Virus record (IMG/VR): IMGVR_UViG_3300000553_000051
Location: 1-54,947 of that record
Strand: one strand, 5' to 3'
DNA from: a virus
Length of the DNA: 54,947 nucleotides
Shown here: positions 28,744 to 36,611 of the stretch, in pieces
Position numbering within the stretch: the first letter of the stretch is position 1
Layout: every line of letters begins with the position of its first letter
The notes under the pieces: model-generated
The model's input: the letters and a program-made list of their open reading frames with translations, nothing else
Told to the model about the DNA's origin: nothing
Database searches by the model: none
Made by a program: the position numbers and the translations under genes

Positions 28744-28803
28744 TGGAATTTTTCCCAAAATAAAAAATAGTCAACTTTTAAATTAAAAATATGTATATTT
28801 TAT

Positions 28804-29580
28804 ATGTTCACACTTAAAGATTTACAGGAAAAGATTGAAAAAAGAATATCGGATTATATAGAGTTTGATGTCAGAGAGTTATTTGAAATATCAGATTATA
28901 TAACTATTTATGGTGGTGCTGTTAGAGATAGCATTGCTGCGTTAGAAATACATGATGTTGATATACTTTGTATGCCTAATTCAGCATATTTACTTAGATC
29001 TTTCTTGAAAAAGGAGTACAATTATCAAACACTTGATTTATTTGATCAAGATACACTTAATATGTATAATGGAATATCATTAATTTCTGAACCTTGGACA
29101 CTTATGAATGATAACAAAAAAATTATACAAATTATCAGACCTACTTGGAAAGGTGGAATCAAACAGAATATAGGTTCAGCTTACCAACAAGAATATAGAG
29201 ATCTAATTAAAAATGTAGATATTAGTTGTTGTGGTGTTTTTATTGAAAAACAAGACGAAAAAATAATATTAAAGGAAGCATGTAAAGATGCGATAATACA
29301 TTGTTTATCAAAAACATATATAATTAATGAGTGGTCAAAATTGTATAATATGAATAGAATCTCACATAGAGAGAATAAATTGATATCAAGAGGTTGGTCA
29401 AATTATAATGATATAATATATCCTTATAGGAGTAATAAAATAGAGAATAGAAAAAAAAGAAAAATTAAAATTTATACTTTAGAATTTAAACCTGAGTATG
29501 ATTATAAAATTTGGACTGAAGATGAATATTTAAATAGGGTGGCACCAAAAAATGATAAACGCCTTGGTTGGCCGTTTTAA
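28804..29580 (+). CDS. nucleotidyltransferase of the poly(A) polymerase/CCA-adding class
   Basis: 258 residues. ITIYGGAVRDSIAALEIHDVDIL at about 37-59 is the class II nucleotidyltransferase head: GGxVRD, then the DxD pair that binds the two metals. The C-terminal part has KACKDAIIHCLS and basic, Tyr-rich segments and RKKRKIKIYT. Enzymes of this class add CCA or A to RNA 3' ends. None of the phage tRNAs seen encodes CCA, so tRNA 3'-end maintenance is a plausible job. Confidence 0.7.
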   Translation: MFTLKDLQEKIEKRISDYIEFDVRELFEISDYITIYGGAVRDSIAALEIHDVDILCMPNSAYLLRSFLKKEYNYQTLDLFDQDTLNMYNGISLISEPWTLMNDNKKIIQIIRPTWKGGIKQNIGSAYQQEYRDLIKNVDISCCGVFIEKQDEKIILKEACKDAIIHCLSKTYIINEWSKLYNMNRISHRENKLISRGWSNYNDIIYPYRSNKIENRKKRKIKIYTLEFKPEYDYKIWTEDEYLNRVAPKNDKRLGWPF

Positions 29581-29595
29581 AAAAATTAGAATATA

Positions 29596-29608
29596 TTTTA
29601 ATATATAC
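29596..29608 (+). promoter_or_regulatory. TTTTAATATATA late-type promoter candidate
   Basis: The motif lies 18-30 bases before the ATG at 29626. Confidence 0.4.
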
Positions 29609-29625
29609 AAATAAAATTCTTTAAA

Positions 29626-29952
29626 ATGAGATATATTAAAGATATTAATGAATTGAATGAAGATTTATTCATGAATGAAAACAAACAAGAAATTGTGCAT
29701 GAACTTGATATGTGGCATAAACCTTCTCCAGATGAAATGAAGAGATTAAATAAAATTTTACAAGGTTTTGAAAAAGTTGAGTTTACAGATTGGGATGGTA
29801 AAGAACATATTGTTAAGATTAAAGAATTTTATGTAGATCCAATCTATGAAGAAGACGAGGATGATAAAACCATAAAAATGACATATATCATTATGGATTC
29901 TGAAGGAAACCATTATCTAGTTGATAACTATAAACCAATATCTGGATTGTAA
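29626..29952 (+). CDS. unknown protein with MRYIKDINELNE start
   Basis: 108 residues. The N-terminus resembles the MKxIxxFxE module. The body is acidic with a GKEHIVKIKEFYV beta hairpin. A late-type promoter motif precedes it. Function unknown. Confidence 0.7.
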   Translation: MRYIKDINELNEDLFMNENKQEIVHELDMWHKPSPDEMKRLNKILQGFEKVEFTDWDGKEHIVKIKEFYVDPIYEEDEDDKTIKMTYIIMDSEGNHYLVDNYKPISGL

Positions 29953-30059
29953 AAACAATTCTCTCTCATGTCTTATAATATGACTTTCAAAACCTGGCTA
30001 ATAAATGTATGGTATTATTATGTTCGTTTTTACACATGTGTAAAAGTGAGGGATATACA

Positions 30060-30342
30060 ATGTCAAAAAGAGTTAGGAGAATGATGGAATTGGATATTTT
30101 ATTGAATAAATTGAATATTAATGGAATCAAGGAATTAGAAAAAAATATTAATACAAAATTTGTGGTTTTGAATTACTTAATTCAAAACCACAAAAATATT
30201 GGACGAAAGAAAAAATATTATTAGAATCAAATAATTGTGATACCTTAAAAGACTTTACAAAATTTGAAAATAAAGTATTATATAATATATGTATAAGACA
30301 TAAATGGTTAAGTGATATTAAAAATTATAGAAATTGGAATTA
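30060..30342 (+). pseudogene. frameshifted endonuclease-like gene fragment
   Basis: From ATG 30060 about 45 residues of helical sequence, then near 30200 the frame changes. The next frame continues YWTKEKILLESNNCDTLKDF and NICIRHKWLSDIKNYRNWN to TAA 30340-30342. The YWTKE..L(E)...C.....DF....LY.....R..WL pattern is a repeat frequent in phage homing endonucleases and their DNA-binding parts. Probably a remnant of one. Convergent with the RNA ligase gene, overlapping by 3 bases. Confidence 0.5.
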
Positions 30343-30978
30343 ATTTCTATAATTTTTAGTAGGTTTACGGCATTTATGAGACATGTTGTTTTTTTCACTT
30401 AATCCTCTGGTTAATTTTTGCTTTTTCTTTTTTAATACTACACCTTCTAACATTCCAACTTTTATAATTTCATTCCATCTTACTAAGAAATTATCATAAA
30501 AAGTTTTAACTCTAAAAATTTTATCTGTTATTTTATAAAGATATTCATTTTCATCTGTTGTACCAAAAATTTTATCTAATAATGAGACTCTGTCTTCAAA
30601 TGTTGAACCTAAAAGATATTCACCGTTATAAACCAGAACATCAAAAATTACAAATTTGTGATTCCAAATTTTACCATCAAGTCCTGTTTGACTTTTATTC
30701 ATATATTCTCCGACAAAAACATTCCAGTTATCTTCATTTCCACAATTAAGAACTTTTAAATCTTCGATTTTTAATTTAAAATTCGTAAGATTTTCATTTT
30801 TATGACGACCAAAATATCTGAATTCATCACCTTTAATGAAAATTAAACAGCAACTGCCATTCATTTTAACTTGAATGAAATGATCCTTTTCATATCCGTT
30901 AAGTCTATCTGGTGATATAATATACTCCGGTCTTGGCGGATAAATATAACGAAAAGTAGAATATGGTTGATATATCAT
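30340..30978 (-). CDS. ATP-dependent RNA ligase-like protein
   Basis: 212 residues. QVKMNGSCCLIFIKGDEFRY at about 37-56 has the KxNG motif I (lysine adenylated by ATP). EYM and KFVIFDVLVYNGEYL match motifs III/IIIa, and MLEGVVLKKKKQKL matches motifs IV and V. Size and order fit small phage RNA ligases that reseal broken tRNAs and mRNAs. The C-terminal 20 residues are basic. DNA ligase is possible but less likely given the size. Confidence 0.78.
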   Translation of the reverse strand: MIYQPYSTFRYIYPPRPEYIISPDRLNGYEKDHFIQVKMNGSCCLIFIKGDEFRYFGRHKNENLTNFKLKIEDLKVLNCGNEDNWNVFVGEYMNKSQTGLDGKIWNHKFVIFDVLVYNGEYLLGSTFEDRVSLLDKIFGTTDENEYLYKITDKIFRVKTFYDNFLVRWNEIIKVGMLEGVVLKKKKQKLTRGLSEKNNMSHKCRKPTKNYRN

Positions 30979-30981
30979 AAA

Positions 30982-31203
30982 TTAAGATTTTGCGATTTGT
31001 TCTGCTTCAAAGATGTGAATAAGTTCCGTGTGTGTTATAGATACTGAAATTGTATCAACCCGTTGTTTTCCTAAACATTGAGATACTTTGATAAAACGAG
31101 GATCAGCAAGATATGTAGTAATCTCAAGTTCAGGAAATTTAATTTTTAATACCTCTATGATAGAGATTATTTTTTCAGTTGTATATTTTTGTGTTTCAAT
31201 CAT
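30982..31203 (-). CDS. small unknown protein
   Basis: 73 residues (TTEKIISIIEVLKIKFPELE... VDTISVSITHTELIHIFEAEQ), alpha/beta, no known family. It lies 3 bases upstream of the RNA ligase gene and shares its promoter at 31208. Confidence 0.7.
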   Translation of the reverse strand: MIETQKYTTEKIISIIEVLKIKFPELEITTYLADPRFIKVSQCLGKQRVDTISVSITHTELIHIFEAEQIAKS

Positions 31204-31207
31204 AATG

Positions 31208-31215
31208 CAAAGATA
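31208..31215 (-). promoter_or_regulatory. Bacteroidota-type promoter (TATCTTTG)
   Basis: TAnnTTTG box 5 bases before the ATG at 31203, so a near-leaderless start for the RNA ligase unit. Confidence 0.6.
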
Positions 31216-31250
31216 AAAAAAATCAGTGAGATAAAAAAATAAACTAAAAA

Positions 31251-31262
31251 TTTATATATAAA
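31251..31262 (+). promoter_or_regulatory. TTTATATATAAA late-type promoter candidate
   Basis: The motif lies 12-23 bases before the Dps-like ATG, divergent from the RNA ligase promoter. Confidence 0.45.
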
Positions 31263-31274
31263 GATAAAAATATT

Positions 31275-31778
31275 ATGAAAAATAAAATTATACCATTCTC
31301 TTTATTTGAAGGTTTTGATAATGGTGATATTGGAATTAAAGATAAAGAACCAACAATTGAATTTTTAAATAAATTATTATCTAATCATTTTGTGTTATTT
31401 ATGAAAATATGGAATTTTCATTGGATAATAGTAAGTAAAAGATTTGGACCGCTTCATAGTTTTTTTAATGATTTGTATGATAAATTTTTTAATGATATTG
31501 ATGGTATCGCAGAAAGAATAAGAATGATTGGTGGAAGACCTATAGGTACATTAGAAGGTTATTTAAAAGAAACTGAATTAAAAGAATATACAGATTCTTC
31601 TGTTCCTGATGATACAAAAATGATTAAAGAAATTTTAGAAAATTATGAAACTATCATTAAACAAATAAGGAAATTTTTAGAAGATGAAAAAATGGATAAT
31701 GGAACCAGTAAATATTTAGAAGATTTAATTGAAGAACATGAAAAAGATGCTTGGATGTTAAGATCACACTTAGAGTAA
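31275..31778 (+). CDS. Dps/ferritin-like protein with tag-like N-terminus
   Basis: 167 residues, the Dps length. IWNFHWIIVSKRFGPLHSFF supplies His49 and His61, and DIDGIAERIRMIGGRP supplies Asp76 and Glu80, the residues of the inter-subunit ferroxidase site. Dps dodecamers bind DNA and oxidise iron with peroxide. The first 14 residues (MKNKIIPFSLFEGF) lie before the fold and resemble the MKxIxxFxE module, so the protein may be packaged. Late-type promoter before it and a terminator after it. Confidence 0.85.
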   Translation: MKNKIIPFSLFEGFDNGDIGIKDKEPTIEFLNKLLSNHFVLFMKIWNFHWIIVSKRFGPLHSFFNDLYDKFFNDIDGIAERIRMIGGRPIGTLEGYLKETELKEYTDSSVPDDTKMIKEILENYETIIKQIRKFLEDEKMDNGTSKYLEDLIEEHEKDAWMLRSHLE

Positions 31779-31784
31779 AAAAGA

Positions 31785-31807
31785 AAGCCACCCTAAAGGT
31801 GGCTTTT
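31785..31807 (+). terminator. rho-independent terminator
   Basis: AAGCCACC-CTAAA-GGTGGCTT followed by T, 7 bases after the Dps-like stop. Confidence 0.85.
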
Positions 31808-31866
31808 CCATTCTATTATTTTTTGCTTTTTCGGCTTTCTATATATTATATTATTACATTTTTTAT

Positions 31867-31998
31867 AATCTTAATTCGGGGGACTATGACATTTTAACAT
31901 AATTCATCTATTTTACCAATCCATATCTAATTTTCATTTTTCCATTTCTAATTTTCATTTACCAATCCAGTTCTAATTCGGGGGTCCGTGACACCTTA
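31867..31998. repeat. non-coding direct repeats with AATTCGGGGG
   Basis: AATTCGGGGG occurs at 31874 and 31976, each followed by a TATGACA/GTGACAC-like sequence. Between them TCTAATTTTCATTT occurs twice and ACCAATCCA twice. No ORF. The roughly 240 bases from 31808 to 32045 hold nothing else recognisable. It could be a regulatory or recombination site. Confidence 0.5.
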
Positions 31999-32044
31999 TT
32001 AGGTTAATACTAAAAATTAAGGATATATAATAGAGTTGATTATT

Positions 32045-32166
32045 TTAGAAATTATAAACAAAATTGTATCCTAAAACCATACCACATTCAGATTTGCTAA
32101 TTGCCATGTCAGATGGTAGAAAAAGCATTTGTTGAATCTTTCTGATTTTATAGTTAAAGTTTTCAT
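32045..32166 (-). pseudogene. frameshifted small gene
   Basis: ATG 32166 overlaps the end of the preceding gene and opens MKTLTIK. One base of shift gives KIRKIQQMLFLPSDMAISKS and then GMVLGYNFVYNF up to TAA 32045. A single-base change restores about 40 residues. Function unknown. Confidence 0.45.
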
Positions 32167-32167
32167 T

Positions 32168-32305
32168 TTATTCGGGCAAATTACAGGTATCGATTCGATC
32201 GGATTCATCAATAAAAACTACATTTACAGGTTTATCAAAATTTACATTGGGCTTAATCTTACTTGAAGATTCAAATCCAAAACCAGTCAACATCATTTCG
32301 TTCAT
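32168..32305 (-). CDS. small unknown protein, 45 residues
   Basis: Starts at ATG 32305 (MNEMMLTGFGFESSSK); the longer frame upstream would translate the promoter and leader. Acidic end (FIDESDRIDTCNLPE). Function unknown. Confidence 0.6.
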   Translation of the reverse strand: MNEMMLTGFGFESSSKIKPNVNFDKPVNVVFIDESDRIDTCNLPE

Positions 32306-32324
32306 TTTGTTTATTTTTAAAAGG

Positions 32325-32357
32325 TTTATACTATATCCGTTCAACAAGGCAAAGATA
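32325..32357 (-). promoter_or_regulatory. promoter (TATCTTTG) with conserved leader
   Basis: TATCTTTGCCTTGTTGAACGG, then ATATAGTATAAACC on the minus strand, 20 bases before the ATG at 32305. Confidence 0.65.
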
Positions 32358-32384
32358 CGGAAAATTTTTGAAATAAAAAATAAT

Positions 32385-32861
32385 TTAGTAATTTTGAGTA
32401 ACAATTAATTTATAATCGGGATTAAAACCTTTAATACCATGCATTCCACAAGACATAGTATATTTTGGCAATCTACCAACATAATATTTTTCACCACAAA
32501 CAGAACAAGTTAAAGTATATTTTTTAATTTTTTCCATAACATCAACTCTATCATTCTTATATTTAGTGTCTTCACCAACTCTTTGACCATTCCCGCCAAG
32601 TTCAATACATTTCCTTTTCCAAACATTATCATGATGATGTCCTGGTGTTAAAGCGTGCGCAATTTCGTGAATAATTGTATCTATAACGCCTTGTTCAGTA
32701 CATTCGGGAATAAGAAAATATGAAAGTTGAATTTCTTTTTTGGTATAAGAACAAACTCCGAACGAACTTTTACGTCTATTAGTTGTGATTCTCCATCCTC
32801 TTAATTCATTATGTTTTCCAAGTAAATTCTTTGCTAAAGTAACTGCTTGATTGATTGTCAT
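32385..32861 (-). CDS. SprT-like zinc metalloprotease
   Basis: 158 residues. DTIIHEIAHALTPGHHHDNVW at 61-81 is the SprT/Spartan HExxH core with the following HDNxW. The C-terminus has CSVCGEKYYVGRLPKYTMSC, a zinc ribbon typical of SprT. Spartan-type proteases digest proteins crosslinked to DNA. A phage copy could clear replication blocks. Own promoter at 32898. Confidence 0.88.
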   Translation of the reverse strand: MTINQAVTLAKNLLGKHNELRGWRITTNRRKSSFGVCSYTKKEIQLSYFLIPECTEQGVIDTIIHEIAHALTPGHHHDNVWKRKCIELGGNGQRVGEDTKYKNDRVDVMEKIKKYTLTCSVCGEKYYVGRLPKYTMSCGMHGIKGFNPDYKLIVTQNY

Positions 32862-32878
32862 AATATATATTTTAAGAA

Positions 32879-32905
32879 ATATATCGTTTCAACAATACAA
32901 AAGTA
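32879..32905 (-). promoter_or_regulatory. promoter (TACTTTTG) with partial conserved leader
   Basis: TACTTTTGTATTGTTGAAACG, then ATATAT on the minus strand, before the SprT-like gene. Confidence 0.6.
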
Positions 32906-32946
32906 CGGATATTTTTTAAATTAAAAAAATTAGACAACAACTTTAG

Positions 32947-34062
32947 TTAATCGTAGTTCACAATATATATATGAAATTTGAAAAATTCAAACCATCCCCA
33001 AGGCGGTAAAACATTATAGAATTCCTTATCTGATTCGTTTACTATTTTTATATCAACTTCAATCATAAGTTGTTTTTTTGGAAATCCTTGTTTAATTCTA
33101 TCCATAAATCTATTTAAATCATCTATACTGGTTATCTTTACAATCAAATAATCAACATTTTCTGTTTCAGAAAAATAAAGATTTTGATCAAAATAAAGTT
33201 CTCTTAAAATTCTTTTGTCTTCATAAGTAGATGTAGGTGAAAAATATTCAATAGAACATTTATTTTTTTCTATATTTAATCTGGAGAGATAAAATGGTGT
33301 AGTTTGATAATAAATATTGTCATAATATTTATTTATAGAATTAAGATTTGTTCTATCTATTCTTGAATCTGAATCTTTTTTCATATTGTCAAATTCGCCT
33401 GCTAGATCAGCACCATATGTTTCTAAATGAGAAATTGATTTTTCTCTAAAAGCATATGTGTGTAGTGTTCTAGGAAGGTATAAAATTTTACCTTTTTCTT
33501 CATTCACTAACATTTTAATATAATCTTCGCCACAAAATTGCCATTTGCAATTAGGTTCGAAAGTTGAAATATTATTTCTCCATGCTCTACAGTCACCCCA
33601 GTTATACTCAAAGTTTTGATCCAACATGGCTTCGTATAAATGCCTATTTTCTTTATAATGAATATGACGATAAGATCGTAATTGGCCTTTTATAGAATCA
33701 TTTTTTATAATTGAATTTGTTGATATTAATTGAACTTCTGGAAATTTATTAAAATTATAATTATAAACTTCAAGAAGTTTAGGATGCATTACATCATCAG
33801 AATCCATTACCATCATTATATCACCCGAAGCATATTCAAAAGGTGGTGAAAAATAAAATTCTTTTTTTGTTGTTGTTTGAATTTTTTTAATTTTAGAATT
33901 TTTTCCTAATTCAATTAATTTTTTTTCAACATCAGGATTTTCACTGAAATCATTAACAACAATCCACTCCCAATCAGTATAGGTTTGTGATAACACACTT
34001 TCAACCAATTCATCAAACGTGTCCATATAGTTATAAAATGCAGTAAAAATAGTAAATTTCAT
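32947..34062 (-). CDS. family 2 glycosyltransferase
   Basis: 371 residues. FTIFTAFYNYMDTFDELVES, SVLSQTYTDWEWIVVNDFSE and DIMMVMDSDDVMHPKLLEVY give the GT-A nucleotide-binding fold with the DxD-type motif (DSDD, about residues 88-91). Later CGEDYIKM is the usual acceptor-side ED motif. It transfers a sugar from a nucleotide-sugar, target unknown: phage DNA bases, virion proteins or host surface glycans are all possible. The C-terminal 130 residues are unassigned. Confidence 0.85.
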   Translation of the reverse strand: MKFTIFTAFYNYMDTFDELVESVLSQTYTDWEWIVVNDFSENPDVEKKLIELGKNSKIKKIQTTTKKEFYFSPPFEYASGDIMMVMDSDDVMHPKLLEVYNYNFNKFPEVQLISTNSIIKNDSIKGQLRSYRHIHYKENRHLYEAMLDQNFEYNWGDCRAWRNNISTFEPNCKWQFCGEDYIKMLVNEEKGKILYLPRTLHTYAFREKSISHLETYGADLAGEFDNMKKDSDSRIDRTNLNSINKYYDNIYYQTTPFYLSRLNIEKNKCSIEYFSPTSTYEDKRILRELYFDQNLYFSETENVDYLIVKITSIDDLNRFMDRIKQGFPKKQLMIEVDIKIVNESDKEFYNVLPPWGWFEFFKFHIYIVNYD

Positions 34063-34076
34063 ATTTTTCTTTTTTT

Positions 34077-34092
34077 ATTATATATATAAAAA
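34077..34092 (-). promoter_or_regulatory. TTTTATATATATAA late-type promoter candidate
   Basis: On the minus strand, 15-30 bases before the glycosyltransferase ATG. Confidence 0.4.
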
Positions 34093-34232
34093 ATATTAAT
34101 GTTTAATTCAATTTATATGATTGTAAATCAATTACTTATATAATAAAAAATAGAATAAACTTTGTTAAAAAATAGAATATATATAGCACAAAAAACAAAT
34201 AAAAAATAAAAGGAGGATAAAAGTAAATTAAA

Positions 34233-35291
34233 ATGAAAATAGAACCAGACGCTTGTGGTTTCGACTGGGAAGATTGGCATAAACAACTTGCTAATTCAGT
34301 CACAACAATAGAAGAATTGAAAAAAATAAATTTAGAAGAAGATCAAATAATAGATCTACCGAACCTACCGATTAAAATCACACCGTATTATTTAAAATTA
34401 ATAAAAGACAACCCAATATTAAAAAGAACTGTTATTCCATCAGAAAAAGAATTTATAATATCTGATTATGAGAATAGTGATCCCTTATCCGAAGAGCAAT
34501 ATAAGAAAACGGCTTGTATAATTCATAAATATCCGAATAGAGTATTGTTTACCGTAACTAAACAGTGTGCCAGTTATTGTAGGTATTGTACAAGATCTCG
34601 TATGGTTGGAAATGATAAAAATTTTAATAAAAAAGATTGGGAAGATGCTTTTGAATATATAAAGAATAATGATATAAAAGATGTTTTACTTAGTGGTGGT
34701 GATGGTTTAATGCTCACTAATTCACAATTAGAATTTTTATTAAATAAAATAACAGAAATTCCAAATGTAGATATAGTTAGAATTGGCACTAAGATGCCAA
34801 TTGTTTTGCCATTTAGAGTTGATTCAGGTTTAATTGAAATCTTAAAAAGATATAATGAAATAAAATCAATATACATTAATCTTCATGTGACACATCCAGC
34901 TGAAATAACAAAAGAATTTATAGAAGCTTGTAAAAAATTATCAATAGATGGTGGATGTATTCTTGGTTCACAAACAGTTATTCTTAAAGGAATTAATGAT
35001 GATTCAAATATACTAAAAGAATTGTTTCACAAATTGCTAAAGAACAGAGTTCGTCCATATTACGCATATCAAATGGATAAGATATCTGGTGGCTCTCATT
35101 TTAGAGTGGACATAGAAAAATTTATTAATCTTCAAAAGGAATTGATATCCTACAATTCTGGACTGGAAGTACCTGATTTTATTTTAGATTCTGAAATCGG
35201 TAAGATTCCTTTAAGGATAGATTTTGTTGTAAGAGATAATGGAAAATATATTTTGAATAGTTTTGAAAAGAATAAATCAATTGAATATTAA
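34233..35291 (+). CDS. lysine 2,3-aminomutase-like radical SAM protein (KamA/EpmB family)
   Basis: 352 residues. VTKQCASYCRYCTRSRMVG holds the CxxxCxxC cluster (Cys112, 116, 119) that binds the 4Fe-4S centre and SAM. VLLSGGDGLML is the family GGE-like SAM motif. YYAYQMDKISGGSHFRVDI and VPDFILDSEIGKIPL match the C-terminal segments that surround PLP in KamA, with the Lys of GGGGK kept as the K of IGKIPL. The length fits EpmB, which beta-lysylates EF-P with EpmA, more than long KamA. Strong Shine-Dalgarno AGGAGG at 34211. A long AT-rich leader precedes it. Confidence 0.85.
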   Translation: MKIEPDACGFDWEDWHKQLANSVTTIEELKKINLEEDQIIDLPNLPIKITPYYLKLIKDNPILKRTVIPSEKEFIISDYENSDPLSEEQYKKTACIIHKYPNRVLFTVTKQCASYCRYCTRSRMVGNDKNFNKKDWEDAFEYIKNNDIKDVLLSGGDGLMLTNSQLEFLLNKITEIPNVDIVRIGTKMPIVLPFRVDSGLIEILKRYNEIKSIYINLHVTHPAEITKEFIEACKKLSIDGGCILGSQTVILKGINDDSNILKELFHKLLKNRVRPYYAYQMDKISGGSHFRVDIEKFINLQKELISYNSGLEVPDFILDSEIGKIPLRIDFVVRDNGKYILNSFEKNKSIEY

Positions 35292-35296
35292 TAACC

Positions 35297-35335
35297 AAAA
35301 AAAGGAAAGCCAACATATTTTGTTGTTGACTTTCC
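35297..35335 (-). terminator. terminator for the minus-strand unit
   Basis: Read on the minus strand: GGAAAG-CAACA ... TGTTG-CTTTCC followed by seven T. It ends the unit at 35365-35970 and lies just after the convergent radical SAM gene. Confidence 0.8.
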
Positions 35336-35364
35336 TGCTCCCTGCTACTTTAATAAATTATTTA

Positions 35365-35970
35365 CTATCGTGTTTCTTTCAGCATCAGAACCGGGTTGAT
35401 ATCTGAGATAAGTCCTTCAACATCACCTTTACCAAGTGTGAAAGCTTCGTTGATTGCATCTGACTTGATATTGTAAGTCACCTTGTTGGTGAAGAGTTCT
35501 TCTTTTTCTTCATCGGTCATAAAATCGTTGGCATCACCAAGAATGAGTTCTTCAAGTTTTGCGGCGTATTTGGCGTACAGTTCAGGATTCATAATCAGAT
35601 CAGATTTTTCTTCCACGAAGGTTTCGCCATACTTTTCACGAAGTTCGGTGGCACGGTCTTCGTCCATTGCTCCGGTGTACTTCTTCATTACGATGAACAT
35701 AACATTATCACCAGTTTCACTCTGAACCTTCATAGATTCGGGATTGCGTTTCAGGTTGGTGTACATCTTTTTATATTCGTCAAGTGCGGTTGCCTTGATG
35801 TCACCTTCGATTGACTTCTGGTCTGCGGTGAGATTCTTAATCTCTTCCTTGATGGTTACGAACTTCTTCAGTTTCTCTGCGAAATCCTGACCTTTTACAA
35901 TAGAAACAGGATGAGTGTCTTTTTTTACGGTTTCTTTCTTTGCTGCTACTACTTTCTTACCAAGTGCCAT
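35365..35970 (-). CDS. unknown soluble protein, probably highly expressed
   Basis: 201 residues, Lys/Glu-rich and mostly helical (VTIKEEIKNLTADQKSIEGD ... AKYAAKLEELILGDANDFM), N-terminus basic (ALGKKVVAAKKETVKK). Codon use is clearly less AT-biased than its neighbours, and the gene is isolated with its own promoter, conserved leader and strong terminator, as expected for an abundant protein. I do not recognise the family; a DNA-replication accessory or structural role is possible. Confidence 0.75.
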   Translation of the reverse strand: MALGKKVVAAKKETVKKDTHPVSIVKGQDFAEKLKKFVTIKEEIKNLTADQKSIEGDIKATALDEYKKMYTNLKRNPESMKVQSETGDNVMFIVMKKYTGAMDEDRATELREKYGETFVEEKSDLIMNPELYAKYAAKLEELILGDANDFMTDEEKEELFTNKVTYNIKSDAINEAFTLGKGDVEGLISDINPVLMLKETR

Positions 35971-35989
35971 AATTTTTTTTATTTAATGA

Positions 35990-36024
35990 GGTTTATACTA
36001 TATCGTTTCAACAGTACAAAGATA
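35990..36024 (-). promoter_or_regulatory. promoter (TATCTTTG) with conserved leader
   Basis: TATCTTTGTACTGTTGAAACG, then ATATAGTATAAACC on the minus strand; the closest match to the copy at 25.9 kb. Confidence 0.7.
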
Positions 36025-36050
36025 CGGATCTTTAACTGAATAAAAAAATA

Positions 36051-36554
36051 TTATGACATTTTATTTAACATTTTCTTTAGTTCTTTTTTATAGATTTTTA
36101 ATTTTTCTTTATCTCCTTCATTTTTAAATTTACACAATTTACATATTTTGATTAATTCTTTCTTGGTGAGTTTAGTGTGTTTTGATGTTTTAGGACCAAA
36201 AAGTACAAGTTTTCTTACTATTTCTGAAAAAGTTTCAATAATTTTTTCTATTTTTGGTGAATCGTGATTATAATCTCTTTCTTCTACAAGTTTGAAAAGA
36301 TAATTTTTTACATTATTATCAAGTTTACAAAATAAACAATATCTGAGATACTGAATAATGAATTCAACATCATCAGTATGAATAGTTTCTTCTGTGAAAG
36401 GTATACTCTTAAGAAAGAGTTTGTTATCATTGTAATTGTATTCTCTTACAGCAAAGTTATCAAAACAATAATAAACCTCACCATTTTCCTCATATGATTT
36501 ATCATAAAACTTAGGAAAATTCAAGCTTTTCAAGATTTCATTAATTCGCTTCAT
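36051..36554 (-). CDS. unknown protein with Lys-rich C-terminus
   Basis: 167 residues. Central CxxC-free helical part, then KLTKKELIKICKLCKFKN with a CxxC and a long basic helix to the end. May bind nucleic acid. Promoter TAATTTTG at 36576. Function unknown. Confidence 0.7.
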   Translation of the reverse strand: MKRINEILKSLNFPKFYDKSYEENGEVYYCFDNFAVREYNYNDNKLFLKSIPFTEETIHTDDVEFIIQYLRYCLFCKLDNNVKNYLFKLVEERDYNHDSPKIEKIIETFSEIVRKLVLFGPKTSKHTKLTKKELIKICKLCKFKNEGDKEKLKIYKKELKKMLNKMS

Positions 36555-36575
36555 ATTTTTATTTTTAAATGTTTA

Positions 36576-36583
36576 CAAAATTA
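36576..36583 (-). promoter_or_regulatory. Bacteroidota-type promoter (TAATTTTG)
   Basis: TAnnTTTG box on the minus strand 22 bases before the ATG at 36554. Confidence 0.5.
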
Positions 36584-36611
36584 AAATATTTTTCTGAAAA
36601 TATAAAAAATT

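Noticed and set aside
35483-35725. Plus-strand Ser-rich frame of 80 codons
   Set aside because: Antisense to the well-expressed minus-strand gene at 35365. The Ser-rich product reflects the antisense of Glu/Lys codons.
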